In this document: positions 17,471 to 26,096 of the stretch, one piece after another | Position numbering within the stretch: the stretch's first letter is position 1 | Layout: each line of letters opens with the position of its first letter | Origin: CAWUKT01 sp964352215 | GTDB lineage: Bacteria; Bacteroidota; Bacteroidia; J057; JADKCL01 | Reading direction: 5' to 3' | NCBI GenBank assembly: GCA_964352215.1 | Contig: CAYGRE010000030.1 | Span: 1-64,000, forward strand | Length of the DNA: 64,000 nt | Translations under genes and position numbers: made by a program | The notes under the pieces: generated by a model | Database searches by the model: none | What the model was told of the DNA's origin: nothing | What the model saw: the letters and a program-made list of their open reading frames with translations, nothing else

Positions 17471-18868
17471 ATGTACGAAAAGCAACATACAATTCAAAAA
17501 CCGGTTTCGGTTACCGGCGTAGGACTACATACCGGGGCCCAGGTCACCATGACCTTCAACCCCGCCCCAGAAGGTCATGGGTTCGTATTTCGTCGGATAG
17601 ACTTGAAAGGATCCCCAACAGTAGCTGCGGACGTGGACAATGTGGTCGACATTACCCGTGGCACCACCATTGAGGACGGCTTGGCAAAAGTACATACAGT
17701 CGAGCATACCCTGGCCGCTTTGGTTGGCCTCCAGATAGACAATTGTCTTATTGATTTGGATGGCCCTGAACCTCCCGTCATGGACGGAAGTTCCTCCCAA
17801 TTCATTGATGCGCTCAACAAAGCCGGAATGGTGGAGCAAAACGCGGACCGGGAATTTTTCATTGTAGACCAGCCGATCCATTACTACGAAAATGAGCGTC
17901 AGGTTGACCTTGCTGCCTTGCCCCTGGATGACTTCAGGGTCACGGTAATGATCGACTACAATTCTCCTATTCTTGGGAGTCAACATGCCACTCTGATCAA
18001 CATCGACCACTTCCAAAAAGAGTTTGCGGACAGCCGGACCTTTTGCTTCCTCCATGAATTGGAGCAGTTGGTTGAAGCTGGCCTGATCAAGGGCGGTGAC
18101 CTGAACAATGCCATTGTAGTCGTCGACAAAGAGGTTAGCAAATCCGAATTGGACCGACTTTCGGACCTCTTCAAGAAGCCAGGAATCGAGGTCGCCAAGG
18201 AAGGAATCCTGAACAACATCGAATTGCGGTACCGCAATGAACCCGCACGCCATAAATTGCTCGACCTGATCGGCGACCTGGCTTTGATTGGTGCTCCGAT
18301 CAAAGCTCAGATTTTGGCTGCACGCCCCGGCCACAAAGCTAATGTGGAGTTTGCCCGGAAGATTAAATCTCTGATCAAGCAAAAGAAAATACAGAAGAAG
18401 TACCAAATGAAAGAAGCGGAGGGCGTAGTATTTGATATCAATGCCATCCAGCGTATTCTTCCACATCGGTACCCATTCCTGATGATTGACAAGATCACTC
18501 ACTTCACCGAAACCGAAATCGTAGGGGTGAAAAACGTCTCCATGAATGAGCCATTTTTCCAGGGCCATTTTCCCGGCAACCCGATCATGCCCGGCGTACT
18601 TCAATTAGAAGCCATGGGACAAGTCGGAGGAATCTTGCTCTTGAATAAAGTAGAAAATCCTGAGGATGTATGGGTATACTTCCTCGCGATCAACAATGCC
18701 CGGTTCAGGAAAATGGTGATCCCCGGTGATCAAATCATCTTTAAACTGACCCTTGAAAATATGAAGCGTAATATTTGCAAGATGCATGGTAAAGGCTATG
18801 TAGATGGCAAAGTAGTTTGCGAAGCCGACCTTGTGGCTGGCTTAGTACCAAAAGACAAAGAAGCCTGA
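17471..18868 (+). CDS. lpxC-fabZ: bifunctional LpxC deacetylase / FabZ dehydratase
   Basis: A 465-residue natural fusion typical of Bacteroidota. The LpxC half (about residues 1-310) removes acetate from UDP-3-O-acyl-GlcNAc, the committed lipid A step. It shows VGLHTGAQV, the zinc His in HTVEHTLAAL, PPVMDGSS, and HKLLDLIGDLAL. The FabZ half (about residues 320-465) dehydrates 3-hydroxyacyl-ACP and has ILPHRYPFLMID and the catalytic His/Glu region FFQGHFPGNPIMPGVLQLEA. The fusion balances fatty-acid and lipid A flux in one polypeptide; that role is general knowledge, not shown here. Confidence 0.98.
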   Translation: MYEKQHTIQKPVSVTGVGLHTGAQVTMTFNPAPEGHGFVFRRIDLKGSPTVAADVDNVVDITRGTTIEDGLAKVHTVEHTLAALVGLQIDNCLIDLDGPEPPVMDGSSSQFIDALNKAGMVEQNADREFFIVDQPIHYYENERQVDLAALPLDDFRVTVMIDYNSPILGSQHATLINIDHFQKEFADSRTFCFLHELEQLVEAGLIKGGDLNNAIVVVDKEVSKSELDRLSDLFKKPGIEVAKEGILNNIELRYRNEPARHKLLDLIGDLALIGAPIKAQILAARPGHKANVEFARKIKSLIKQKKIQKKYQMKEAEGVVFDINAIQRILPHRYPFLMIDKITHFTETEIVGVKNVSMNEPFFQGHFPGNPIMPGVLQLEAMGQVGGILLLNKVENPEDVWVYFLAINNARFRKMVIPGDQIIFKLTLENMKRNICKMHGKGYVDGKVVCEADLVAGLVPKDKEA

Positions 18869-18887
18869 TCAGAACCTACGCGACCAA

Positions 18888-19724
18888 ATGCATAATCCAT
18901 CGTCTGTGAGTACCAATACCGAAACTTTGATTCATCCACTCGCCTCCATTCATCCAGATGCCCAACTCGCTCCCGGTGTACGGGTTGATCCCTTTGTGAC
19001 GATTCACAAAGATGTAGTCATTGGTGAAGAATGCTGGATTGGGTCAAATGCTGTGATTCATGAAGGAGCCAGAATAGGAAAGCACTGCCAGATATTTCCG
19101 GGTGCTGTTATCTCCACCGTTCCTCAGGATCTGAAGTTCAAAGGAGAATATACCACCTGTGAGATCGGTGACTATACCACCATCCGTGAGTTTGCCACGG
19201 TGAACCGTGGTACTGCCTGGTCAGGCAAGACCGTCGTAGGCAGTCATGTACTCCTGATGGCCTACACCCATGTGGCCCATGATTGCGTGATCGGTGACCA
19301 TTCGATCCTCGCCAATGCCTGCAACCTTGCTGGCCATGTCGTGCTCGAAGAATATGCCCGACTGGGTGGCATGTGCGCAGTTCACCAATTTGTCCGCATT
19401 GGTCGGCATGTCATGGTCCAGGGTGGCTCACTCGTTATGAAGGACGTCCCCCCCTATGCAATGGCAGGACGCAGACCCCTGCGCTATATGGGGGTCAACT
19501 CCGTCGGCCTCAAACGTTCCGGGATGGATGGAGAATTGATCAACCATATTCAGGCCATCTACCGCCATGTATTCGGGTCTGGAAATGCAGGCAATGGAAT
19601 CAAGCGTGTCGAAGCTGAGATCGCTGAATCCGAAGTACGCAATGAAATTTTGGAATGGGTGCGGAACTCCAAGCGTGGCATCATCAAAGGACCTGGTGCC
19701 TCTCAGGCTGAAGAGGAGGATTGA
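18888..19724 (+). CDS. lpxA: acyl-ACP:UDP-N-acetylglucosamine O-acyltransferase
   Basis: A 278-residue first enzyme of lipid A synthesis. It is a left-handed beta-helix with regular hexapeptides (IHPLASIHPDAQLAPGVRV onward), the catalytic His in AYTHVAHDCVIG, the fatty-acyl ruler region CAVHQFVRIG, and a C-terminal helical domain after AMAGRRPLRYMGVN. It begins 20 bp after lpxC-fabZ, and its TGA overlaps the next ATG by one base, so translation is coupled to the ABC ATPase gene. Confidence 0.96.
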   Translation: MHNPSSVSTNTETLIHPLASIHPDAQLAPGVRVDPFVTIHKDVVIGEECWIGSNAVIHEGARIGKHCQIFPGAVISTVPQDLKFKGEYTTCEIGDYTTIREFATVNRGTAWSGKTVVGSHVLLMAYTHVAHDCVIGDHSILANACNLAGHVVLEEYARLGGMCAVHQFVRIGRHVMVQGGSLVMKDVPPYAMAGRRPLRYMGVNSVGLKRSGMDGELINHIQAIYRHVFGSGNAGNGIKRVEAEIAESEVRNEILEWVRNSKRGIIKGPGASQAEEED

Positions 19725-20338
19725 TGACAACAAATTCCATTCTTGAGGGGAAAGACGTAGGCCAGCGGTTTCACAAACAGTGGGTCTTCAAGAATGTAAA
19801 CTTCAAATTGTCCTCTGGCGATCGCCTCCTGATCACAGGTGCCAATGGTTCAGGGAAGTCCACTTTGTTCAGAATCCTTTCCGGTCAACTTGCTCCCACC
19901 AAAGGAACCATCCATTTCCACCAAAAGGGAACTCTGCTCGATCCTGGCAAATGGTTCAGTCATATCAGCTGGTCCGGGCCGTACATGGACCTCTATCCGG
20001 AATTAAGCCTGAAAGAGGCCTTTAAAATGCACTTTAACTTTCGCACTTCTATCCTACCCCAAGAGGAGATTTTGGACAGGTTGCGACTTCTGGAACACCA
20101 GAACAAAGAACTAAGGCATTTCTCATCCGGCATGCTCCACCGGGTAAAAGTAGGGCTGGCCCTCTTTTCCGAAAGCGAAATTCTGTTGTTGGACGAGGCT
20201 ACCACCAATATGGATGAAGAGAACAGTCAATTGATCTGGAATCTTGCCCGGGAATTTCAGCAAGACCGGATCCTGGTCTGGGCCAGCAATCGAATTACTG
20301 AATTTGACTGGTTTGAAATGCGGCTCGACCTTAAATGA
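19724..20338 (+). CDS. ABC transporter ATP-binding protein, CcmA-like, 204 aa
   Basis: A compact ATPase subunit. The Walker A motif is GANGSGKST, a short Q-loop region is replaced by SHISWSGPYMDLYP, the signature is FSSGMLHRVK (a divergent LSGGQ), and the Walker B motif is ILLLDEATTNMD. The switch region reads VWASNRITE instead of the usual His-bearing motif. At 204 residues it is a single nucleotide-binding domain with no fused permease, and no permease gene is adjacent. Its ATG overlaps the lpxA stop (TGATG) after a GAGGAGG, so it is the last gene of the lipid A operon. The substrate is unknown. Confidence 0.87.
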   Translation: MTTNSILEGKDVGQRFHKQWVFKNVNFKLSSGDRLLITGANGSGKSTLFRILSGQLAPTKGTIHFHQKGTLLDPGKWFSHISWSGPYMDLYPELSLKEAFKMHFNFRTSILPQEEILDRLRLLEHQNKELRHFSSGMLHRVKVGLALFSESEILLLDEATTNMDEENSQLIWNLAREFQQDRILVWASNRITEFDWFEMRLDLK

Positions 20339-20554
20339 CAACTGGACAATGAAAATCCCGACAATGTCAGGTTCTTCATTTACCAATATGAAGCCGAGTA
20401 ATAGGGCCAATTATACTTCAGAACAGCCTTTTTCCTTATGTTGAGGGATTCATTGTCCAAGGGAAAATCCGTATGGGAACAAATTGTGCTGAAAGGGGGT
20501 TTTCCTCCTAGGAATTAATTGTTAATTTCGAGACCTAAACCCAAAGAAAGAGGA

Positions 20555-21850
20555 ATGAGTCAGAACCCAATCGATATCGCGGACAAAGTAAATCCCACAT
20601 TCTTTCCCAAGCATCAGGAAGCGCTTTACAAAAAGCTGGAGAGCAAGGACCTGGTGGTGGAAGTCGGCGAAAATGATCCTCTCGGCACACAAATGGTCCT
20701 GAATCTGGGGCCACAGCACCCTGCCACCCACGGTGTACTCCGTTGTGCATTGCAACTGGATGGTGAATACATCCAGAAGTGCCTCCTCGATTTGGGCTAC
20801 CTTCACCGGGGAGTCGAAAAGATTGCCGAGCACAAAACATACCAGGAGTTCATGCCCTATACGGACCGCATGGACTATCTCTCACCTTATTCCAGCAATG
20901 TTGGATTCTGCCTGGCGGTTGAGAAGTTGTGCGGTATTGAAGTTCCACCACGTGCGCAGTACCTCCGTACCATCGCCTGCGAGTTGGCACGTATTTCGGC
21001 CCACTTGCTTTGGATGGGAACCATGGTAATGGACGCCGGTGCCATCTCCATGTTCATGTGGACCTTCCGTGAAAGAGAAAATATTTACAACCTCTTCGAC
21101 AAATTTGCCGGAGTTCGCTTTACGGTCTCCCACAGCCGGATCGGTGGACTTCAGTTCGATGTTGAAGACGATACCCTGAGGGGAATCCAGAGCTTTCTGG
21201 ACAACTTCAAGAAGGAGCGCAAGGGCTGGAAAAAAATGCTGGCAAAGAATGCCATCTTCCTTCGCCGGGTCAACGGTGTAGGTCATATCTCAAAGGAAGA
21301 TGCCATCGCTTATGGATTGTCTGGCCCCGTCCTCCGTGGATCAGGAGTCCCTCATGATATCAGAACCTTTGAACCCTACCTGGTCTACGACCAAGTGGAT
21401 TGGGATGTGGTTATCCGCGACGAAGGTGACTGCCTGGCCCGTTACTACATTCGTTTGGATGAGATGGAACAGTCTATCCGTATCATTGAGCAATGTATCA
21501 AGAAGCTCCCCAAAGGGGATATCCGTGCTGATGATGCCAAAGCTACCTACCCTTCCAAAGAGGAGATTTACTACTCAATGGAAGGCCTGATCCACGACTT
21601 TATGATGACCGACCTGGGAGTTTGTCCACCCGAAAACGTCGAAGCGTACAGTGCCATTGAAGCTCCAAAAGGAGAACTTGGCTTCCACCTGATGTCAGAC
21701 GGAACTGGTTCACCTTTCCGCTGCAAGATCAACTCCCCCTCCTTTGACAATTTGCAGGGACTGGAGAAAATCATGGAAGGTGCCATGCTTGCGGATACAG
21801 TTGTGCTGATAGGCTCGATTGATCCCGTGATGGGAGAAGCTGATAAATAA
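20555..21850 (+). CDS. nuoD: NADH-quinone oxidoreductase subunit D (49 kDa)
   Basis: A 431-residue peripheral complex I subunit that shapes the quinone site with NuoB. It shows the family motifs NLGPQHPATHGVLRCALQLD, HRGVEKIAEH, YTDRMDYLSP, RISAHLLWMG and the C-terminal GELGFHLMSDGTGSPFRCKI. I took the ATG at 20555 (MSQNPIDIADK) after AGAGGA rather than the earlier in-frame codon at 20519. No other nuo gene is adjacent. Separation of nuoD from nuoE (9668-10246) shows that complex I genes are dispersed in this genome. Confidence 0.95.
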   Translation: MSQNPIDIADKVNPTFFPKHQEALYKKLESKDLVVEVGENDPLGTQMVLNLGPQHPATHGVLRCALQLDGEYIQKCLLDLGYLHRGVEKIAEHKTYQEFMPYTDRMDYLSPYSSNVGFCLAVEKLCGIEVPPRAQYLRTIACELARISAHLLWMGTMVMDAGAISMFMWTFRERENIYNLFDKFAGVRFTVSHSRIGGLQFDVEDDTLRGIQSFLDNFKKERKGWKKMLAKNAIFLRRVNGVGHISKEDAIAYGLSGPVLRGSGVPHDIRTFEPYLVYDQVDWDVVIRDEGDCLARYYIRLDEMEQSIRIIEQCIKKLPKGDIRADDAKATYPSKEEIYYSMEGLIHDFMMTDLGVCPPENVEAYSAIEAPKGELGFHLMSDGTGSPFRCKINSPSFDNLQGLEKIMEGAMLADTVVLIGSIDPVMGEADK

Positions 21851-21874
21851 AGCAAAAAATTGTATCTTCCGTAG

Positions 21875-22240
21875 GTGAGGTTAAATTCATCCATATTTCT
21901 ATTGGTACTTTATGGATTGGCATTGCTGCATCCAGTAATGCCCTATATAGAATATCAGGTGAACCATTCCTACATCATCGCAAACCTCTGTGAAAATGTA
22001 GACAAGCCGGAGTTGCAGTGCAATGGTGCCTGTCATCTTAAGAAGCAAATCAAAGAGCAGACTAAGGAGAAAGAGAGTCCTGGAAAAGTGCTGATTGATG
22101 TAGACAAATTGCCCATCGCCGTACTTTCACCCCTTCCAGCCTCTACCATCTACATTCCTGTCAGAGTTTCACACCAGCCCCGGACTACATTGTTAACCGG
22201 AGATTTCCAAACCGATATATTCCATCCTCCCAGTGCATAA
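21875..22240 (+). CDS. small secreted/anchored protein with CNGAC motif, 121 aa
   Basis: Starts with a GTG at 21875 (MRLNSSIFLLVLYGLALLHP), which reads as a signal peptide or single anchor. The core NLCENVDKPELQCNGACHLKKQIKE-type segment has three cysteines (written in pieces: NLCENVDKPELQ, then CNGACHLKKQ). It is a recurring small-protein pattern in Bacteroidota, usually with CNGKCHL. A charged helix and a Pro-rich tail follow. The Cys/His set suggests metal or redox chemistry outside the cytoplasm. It sits 45 bp before the CDVC barrel gene, and the two probably act together. Function unproven. Confidence 0.7.
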   Translation: MRLNSSIFLLVLYGLALLHPVMPYIEYQVNHSYIIANLCENVDKPELQCNGACHLKKQIKEQTKEKESPGKVLIDVDKLPIAVLSPLPASTIYIPVRVSHQPRTTLLTGDFQTDIFHPPSA

Positions 22241-22285
22241 TTGAGAATTTTATTTTCCATTCTTGATTTAGCATAAGATGATAAC

Positions 22286-23239
22286 ATGAATATATCAAAG
22301 AAATTGCTATTGGCAGCAGCCATGTCATTGCTCGCATTTCTGCCAGTACAAGAGGTCAAGGCCTGCGATGTCTGCGCTATGTTTTCGGGTGCCACACCAA
22401 ACATCCTGAAAAACAGAGCAGGACTTTATTTTAGGTACCGGAGCTTTGACGGGCTCTACGATGGCCTGAATTTCCAAAAGACTTCACACTTCCCCGACGG
22501 TGTACCCATTCCCACGCCCGACAATCCGGCCCTGGTAAAAGAACAATATGCCTCCTCCATCTTCTATGGCAGGTGGTTTTTCAAACCCCGCTGGAATGTC
22601 CAACTTCAACTCCCCCTGGTTTACAATACCGCTTCGGTCGGTGATTTCACCCAATCCATCGGCGGACTGGGCGATGCCAACATCATGGTCAATGCCGCAG
22701 TGGTGGATATTGCGTCAGAAAAACAGTCTATTCAATTATTTCTGGGGGCGGGGATCAAGCTTCCTACCGGAGCCAAATTCAGAGAAATAGCGGATTACCT
22801 GGAATGGTATGAGCTACAAGGGACTACCGGCAGTTGGGATGCGCTTTTTAGAGCTGACCTTTCCTGGCGACGCAATAAGTTTGGCATCATTAGCAGCAAC
22901 ATGTTCCGCTTGAATACTGCAGACAAGCATGAGATGCGGTTTGGTAATTTCCTGAACATCACCACAAATGCTTTTTACCTGGTTGACCTGTCGGAAGCAA
23001 AATACCAACTCATGCCCTCCGCAGGGGCTTTTCTGGAAATGTATTCCGGCCGGGAGCATTATAGACTGGAGGTTTTGGATACCGGAGGATCTACCTTGTT
23101 TGGTACGGTAGGAATCACCTTGTTTTTGAATAAGGTGGCCCTTCGTGCCGAACTTCAGGTTCCTGTCTGGCAAAAGCTAAGTGGTGTCCAAATGTTGAGT
23201 AATCCTGTGGGAATCGTGGATATTTCCTACAATTTCTGA
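22286..23239 (+). CDS. outer-membrane beta-barrel protein with N-terminal CDVC motif
   Basis: A 317-residue exported protein. The signal peptide ends near VQEVKA, and the mature chain begins at once with CDVCAMFSG. The rest alternates short beta strands with aromatic ends (FYGRWFFKPRWNVQLQLPLVY, GGLGDANIMVNAAV, LFLGAGIKLPTGAKF), the pattern of porin-like barrels of the phenol-degradation MetA/transporter type. The chain ends in VGIVDISYNF, a C-terminal aromatic as in barrel proteins. It is paired with the CNGAC protein just upstream. A role in metal or small-molecule passage is inference from the Cys motifs. Confidence 0.72.
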   Translation: MNISKKLLLAAAMSLLAFLPVQEVKACDVCAMFSGATPNILKNRAGLYFRYRSFDGLYDGLNFQKTSHFPDGVPIPTPDNPALVKEQYASSIFYGRWFFKPRWNVQLQLPLVYNTASVGDFTQSIGGLGDANIMVNAAVVDIASEKQSIQLFLGAGIKLPTGAKFREIADYLEWYELQGTTGSWDALFRADLSWRRNKFGIISSNMFRLNTADKHEMRFGNFLNITTNAFYLVDLSEAKYQLMPSAGAFLEMYSGREHYRLEVLDTGGSTLFGTVGITLFLNKVALRAELQVPVWQKLSGVQMLSNPVGIVDISYNF

Positions 23240-23253
23240 TGTAACTTCGCGGC

Positions 23254-23922
23254 ATGGAAATACTCCTGACCGCAGCTTTCTTTTTGGTTCCCTATCTGAT
23301 GGGCTCCATCTCAGCGGCAGTTATTGTCAGCAGGTCATTGCACGGCCAGGATATACGCGACCTTGGTTCGAACAATGCAGGCAGCACCAATATGTTCCGC
23401 CAACTGGGGTTCAAGGCTGGGTTTTACACCCAGATCATAGATATAGGAAAGGGATCGCTGGCGGCAGCGCTCCCTTTCTTTTTGGCTTGGTGGCTTCCAG
23501 AGTATCCACATGCCCTGAGCCAGCTCGAATTAGAATTTCAAAGCATCATTGCAGGCATGATGGCGGTCATTGGTCATATCTACCCCATATTTTTTGGCTT
23601 CAGAGGGGGCAAAGGCATCAATACCCTGCTGGGGATGATGCTGGTAACCAATTGGGTGGCCTGTTTGATCTGTGTCCTGTCCTGGGTACTCATCCTATAC
23701 ATTACCCGCTACATCGCCATTGCTTCCATGGGAGGGGTCCTCACCTACCCCATCTATTTGGCATTGGCCGCCGTGATTCGATCAGAAACACCCAATTGGC
23801 TACTGGTCTCAGGAGGCTTCGGAATGTTCCTTTTGGTTGTCTATACTCACCGCAGCAATATACGTCGACTCCTTGTGGGTACAGAAGGCAAAAACCCTTG
23901 GTTTGAGGGCCGCGTGCAATAA
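23254..23922 (+). CDS. plsY: acyl-phosphate:glycerol-3-phosphate acyltransferase
   Basis: A 222-residue integral membrane enzyme that transfers acyl from acyl-phosphate to glycerol-3-phosphate, the first acylation of phospholipid synthesis. The three conserved cytoplasmic motifs are visible: GSISAAVIVSR, GSNNAGSTNMFR and GHIYPIFFGFRGGKGI. Five or so membrane helices lie between them. The ATG at 23254 comes 15 bp after the barrel gene stop. Length and motifs are normal for PlsY. Confidence 0.95.
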   Translation: MEILLTAAFFLVPYLMGSISAAVIVSRSLHGQDIRDLGSNNAGSTNMFRQLGFKAGFYTQIIDIGKGSLAAALPFFLAWWLPEYPHALSQLELEFQSIIAGMMAVIGHIYPIFFGFRGGKGINTLLGMMLVTNWVACLICVLSWVLILYITRYIAIASMGGVLTYPIYLALAAVIRSETPNWLLVSGGFGMFLLVVYTHRSNIRRLLVGTEGKNPWFEGRVQ

Positions 23923-24119
23923 GTATTCTCCTTATTTTTTTATAAATTGCACGTAAGACGAATCGTCAGTGCAGATTAAAGGATGGATTTCGTTGAAGTC
24001 GTGACAAACACCGGTTTAACCTATTGTGAATCATGCTTCGAAAAACTTCCCTTACTTGTTTTCCTGTGCTGAACCAGTCTGAATTAATCTACTGACTGAT
24101 ATTAAATCGCTTATTATTT

Positions 24120-24668
24120 ATGGCAATTAATCTCCAAAAAGGTCAACGCGTCAACGTCGGATTGAGCAAAGTCGCAGTTGGACTGGGCTGGAAGCCCGCT
24201 ATCGGGGGAGAAGAACCCGATCTGGACGCCTCCGTATTCATGGTTGGCTCCAATGGAAAACTTCCTCAGGATGAATGTTTCATATTTTACAACAACCTCA
24301 AGTCTCCCGATGGAGCTGTAGAGCATACAGGTGATGTTCTGGAAGCTTCCGGTGAAGGAGATGATGAAGAAACCATTCTGGTAGACCTGGACAAAGTGGA
24401 CCGTAGGGTAGAAGAATTGATCTTTGTGGTTACGATCCATGACGCCGATGACAAGATGAACTTTGGACAGGTGCGCGATGCATATATCCGGGTGCTTGAC
24501 GGAGGAAACAATGAAGAAATGATGAAGTATGAATTGAGTGAGGATTTCTCCATTGAGACCGCAGTGACCATCGGTCGCTTCTACCGCCGTGAAAATTCAT
24601 GGCGCTTTGAGGCCATGGGTGTCGGCATGAAGGGTGGCCTGGCTGAATTCCTCGCTGTCTACAACTAA
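24120..24668 (+). CDS. TerD-family protein (first copy)
   Basis: A 182-residue calcium-binding stress protein of the tellurium-resistance TerD/TerE family. The typical order is present: INLQKGQRVNVGL, DLDASVFMVGSNGKL with acidic ligands, CFIFYNNL, AVEHTGDVLEASGEGDDE, IFVVTIHDADD, MNFGQVRDAYIRV, and the final WRFEAMGVGMKGGLAEFLAVY. TerD proteins are soluble and bind Ca2+ through the acidic clusters; they are linked to metal, phage and envelope stress. It is the first gene of a cassette that runs to 30376, 198 bp downstream of plsY. Confidence 0.93.
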   Translation: MAINLQKGQRVNVGLSKVAVGLGWKPAIGGEEPDLDASVFMVGSNGKLPQDECFIFYNNLKSPDGAVEHTGDVLEASGEGDDEETILVDLDKVDRRVEELIFVVTIHDADDKMNFGQVRDAYIRVLDGGNNEEMMKYELSEDFSIETAVTIGRFYRRENSWRFEAMGVGMKGGLAEFLAVYN

Positions 24669-24715
24669 ATCTCCTCTTAAATATTTTTCTCACTCCCAAT
24701 CCATAAACATTAACT

Positions 24716-25375
24716 ATGGCTATCAATCTTTCAAAAGGCCAAACCATTAATCTTGACAAGAAGGAACATGACTTGTCACAGGTAACCATCGGCCTGGGCT
24801 GGAAAATCCGCCAGAAGAAAAAAGGATTTTTTGGCAAATTGCTCGGACCCAGCGAGGCCGACTTTGACCTGGATGCGCTGGCATTCTTGCTCGACGACCA
24901 GGAAAAGGTCCGCAATTTAGGTACCCAGCGTGATATGGGAGGAGGACGTGTAGTAGGCTTACAAGGTGCGGACGTGGTTTTCTTTAACAATCTCCGTCAC
25001 CCTTCTGGTGCTGTTTGGCACACTGGTGATGACCTGACAGGTGGAACTGGTGGAGACGATGAGCGGATCATTGTGAAGCTCAATGAACTACCCGCCACCT
25101 ATACAAAGATTCTCTTTTTGGTAACTATCTACCAGGGAATCCAGAAGAATCAGAACTTTGGCCAGGTCGACAGCGCCTTCATCCGTGCCGTTGATGCCAA
25201 AGGCAAAGAGATCGCCCGGTACAACCTCTCTGCTGAACCCGATTACGATGGAAAGTGCTCTATGGTCTTTGGCGAGGTTTACCGCAAGGGATCAGATTGG
25301 AAATTCCGTGCCATCGGCAATGCTTACGCATCCGACTCCTTTGTGGACATTCTCCGCAATTACGTATATACCTGA
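24716..25375 (+). CDS. TerD-family protein (second copy)
   Basis: A 219-residue paralogue of the preceding gene. It shares INLSKGQTINLDKK, FDLDALAFLLDD, VFFNNLRHPSGAVWHTGDDL, TGGTGGDDERIIVKL, ILFLVTIYQG, NFGQVDSAFIRAVDAKG, ARYNLSAE and WKFRAIGNAY. It differs by an inserted basic segment (RQKKKGFFGKLLGPSEAD) near residue 40 and a longer loop before the FYNN-type strand. It lies 47 bp after the first copy. Both keep the main acidic Ca2+-ligand clusters, so both are probably functional. Confidence 0.93.
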   Translation: MAINLSKGQTINLDKKEHDLSQVTIGLGWKIRQKKKGFFGKLLGPSEADFDLDALAFLLDDQEKVRNLGTQRDMGGGRVVGLQGADVVFFNNLRHPSGAVWHTGDDLTGGTGGDDERIIVKLNELPATYTKILFLVTIYQGIQKNQNFGQVDSAFIRAVDAKGKEIARYNLSAEPDYDGKCSMVFGEVYRKGSDWKFRAIGNAYASDSFVDILRNYVYT

Positions 25376-25423
25376 TCCGGTAATAATTGCCGGATACATC
25401 CCCTTACAACCTGATACGATAAT

Positions 25424-26059
25424 ATGAGGAGACTCCCCGTATACCTACTGCTTGACACTTCCGGTTCAATGCGTGGGGAACCCATCGAAGCGGTGAAAGT
25501 GGGGCTGGAAGCCATGGTTTCCAGCCTCCGGCAGGATCCTTTCGCACTGGAATCAGTGTGGATCAGCATCATTACCTTTGACCGCGAAGTAAGCCAAATC
25601 GTCCCCCTGACGGAACTGGAGGTCTTCAAAGTCCCCGACATCATGACACCGGACAGTGGCCCCACCCATTTGGGACAAGCTTTGCAGGTGCTCTGTGACA
25701 AGGTTGACAGTGAAGTCGTCAAGACTACTGAAGACCGCAAAGGCGACTGGATGCCGCTGTTATTTGTAATGACCGATGGCAGCCCCTCCGACCTCATGTT
25801 ATTCAAAGAGCAGGTTCCACGGGTCAAGAAGCGGAACTTTGCCAACATCATTGCTTGTGCGGCTGGTCCAAAAGCAAAAGAACAGTACCTGAGGGAGATC
25901 ACAGACCATGTGGTCACCTTGGACACCATGGATGCAACTGCATTTGCCAGCTTCTTCAAGTGGGTGTCAGCTTCCGTCAGTGTGGGCAATCGAAGTATGG
26001 GAACCGGTGACCAAACCGATCTCCCTCCTCCCCCACCGGAAGTCAATGTGGTCCTTTGA
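25424..26059 (+). CDS. TerY-like vWA-domain protein
   Basis: A 211-residue stand-alone von Willebrand A domain. The metal-ion-dependent adhesion site is intact: LLDTSGSMRGEP (DxSxS), the Thr in TPDSGPTHLGQAL, and the Asp in FVMTDGSPSD. The chain starts with the family-typical RRLPVYLLLD and ends in a Pro-rich tail (LPPPPPEVNV). TerY proteins are cytoplasmic partners of the TerD, kinase and phosphatase modules. It is the first of two tandem TerY genes, with 48 bp between it and TerD above. Confidence 0.92.
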   Translation: MRRLPVYLLLDTSGSMRGEPIEAVKVGLEAMVSSLRQDPFALESVWISIITFDREVSQIVPLTELEVFKVPDIMTPDSGPTHLGQALQVLCDKVDSEVVKTTEDRKGDWMPLLFVMTDGSPSDLMLFKEQVPRVKKRNFANIIACAAGPKAKEQYLREITDHVVTLDTMDATAFASFFKWVSASVSVGNRSMGTGDQTDLPPPPPEVNVVL

Positions 26060-26096
26060 CCAATACCTTCGTTTAAGCTCCATATATAGAAAGCCA

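Noticed and set aside
17525..18604. 359-codon open frame antisense to lpxC-fabZ
   Set aside because: It lies wholly opposite a highly conserved gene, and its translation has no family features. It is a codon-usage shadow.
25908..26096. Upstream extension of the second TerY gene
   Set aside because: The added 63 codons run over the previous TerY gene out of frame, and the family-typical start RRLPVY begins at the ATG at 26097.
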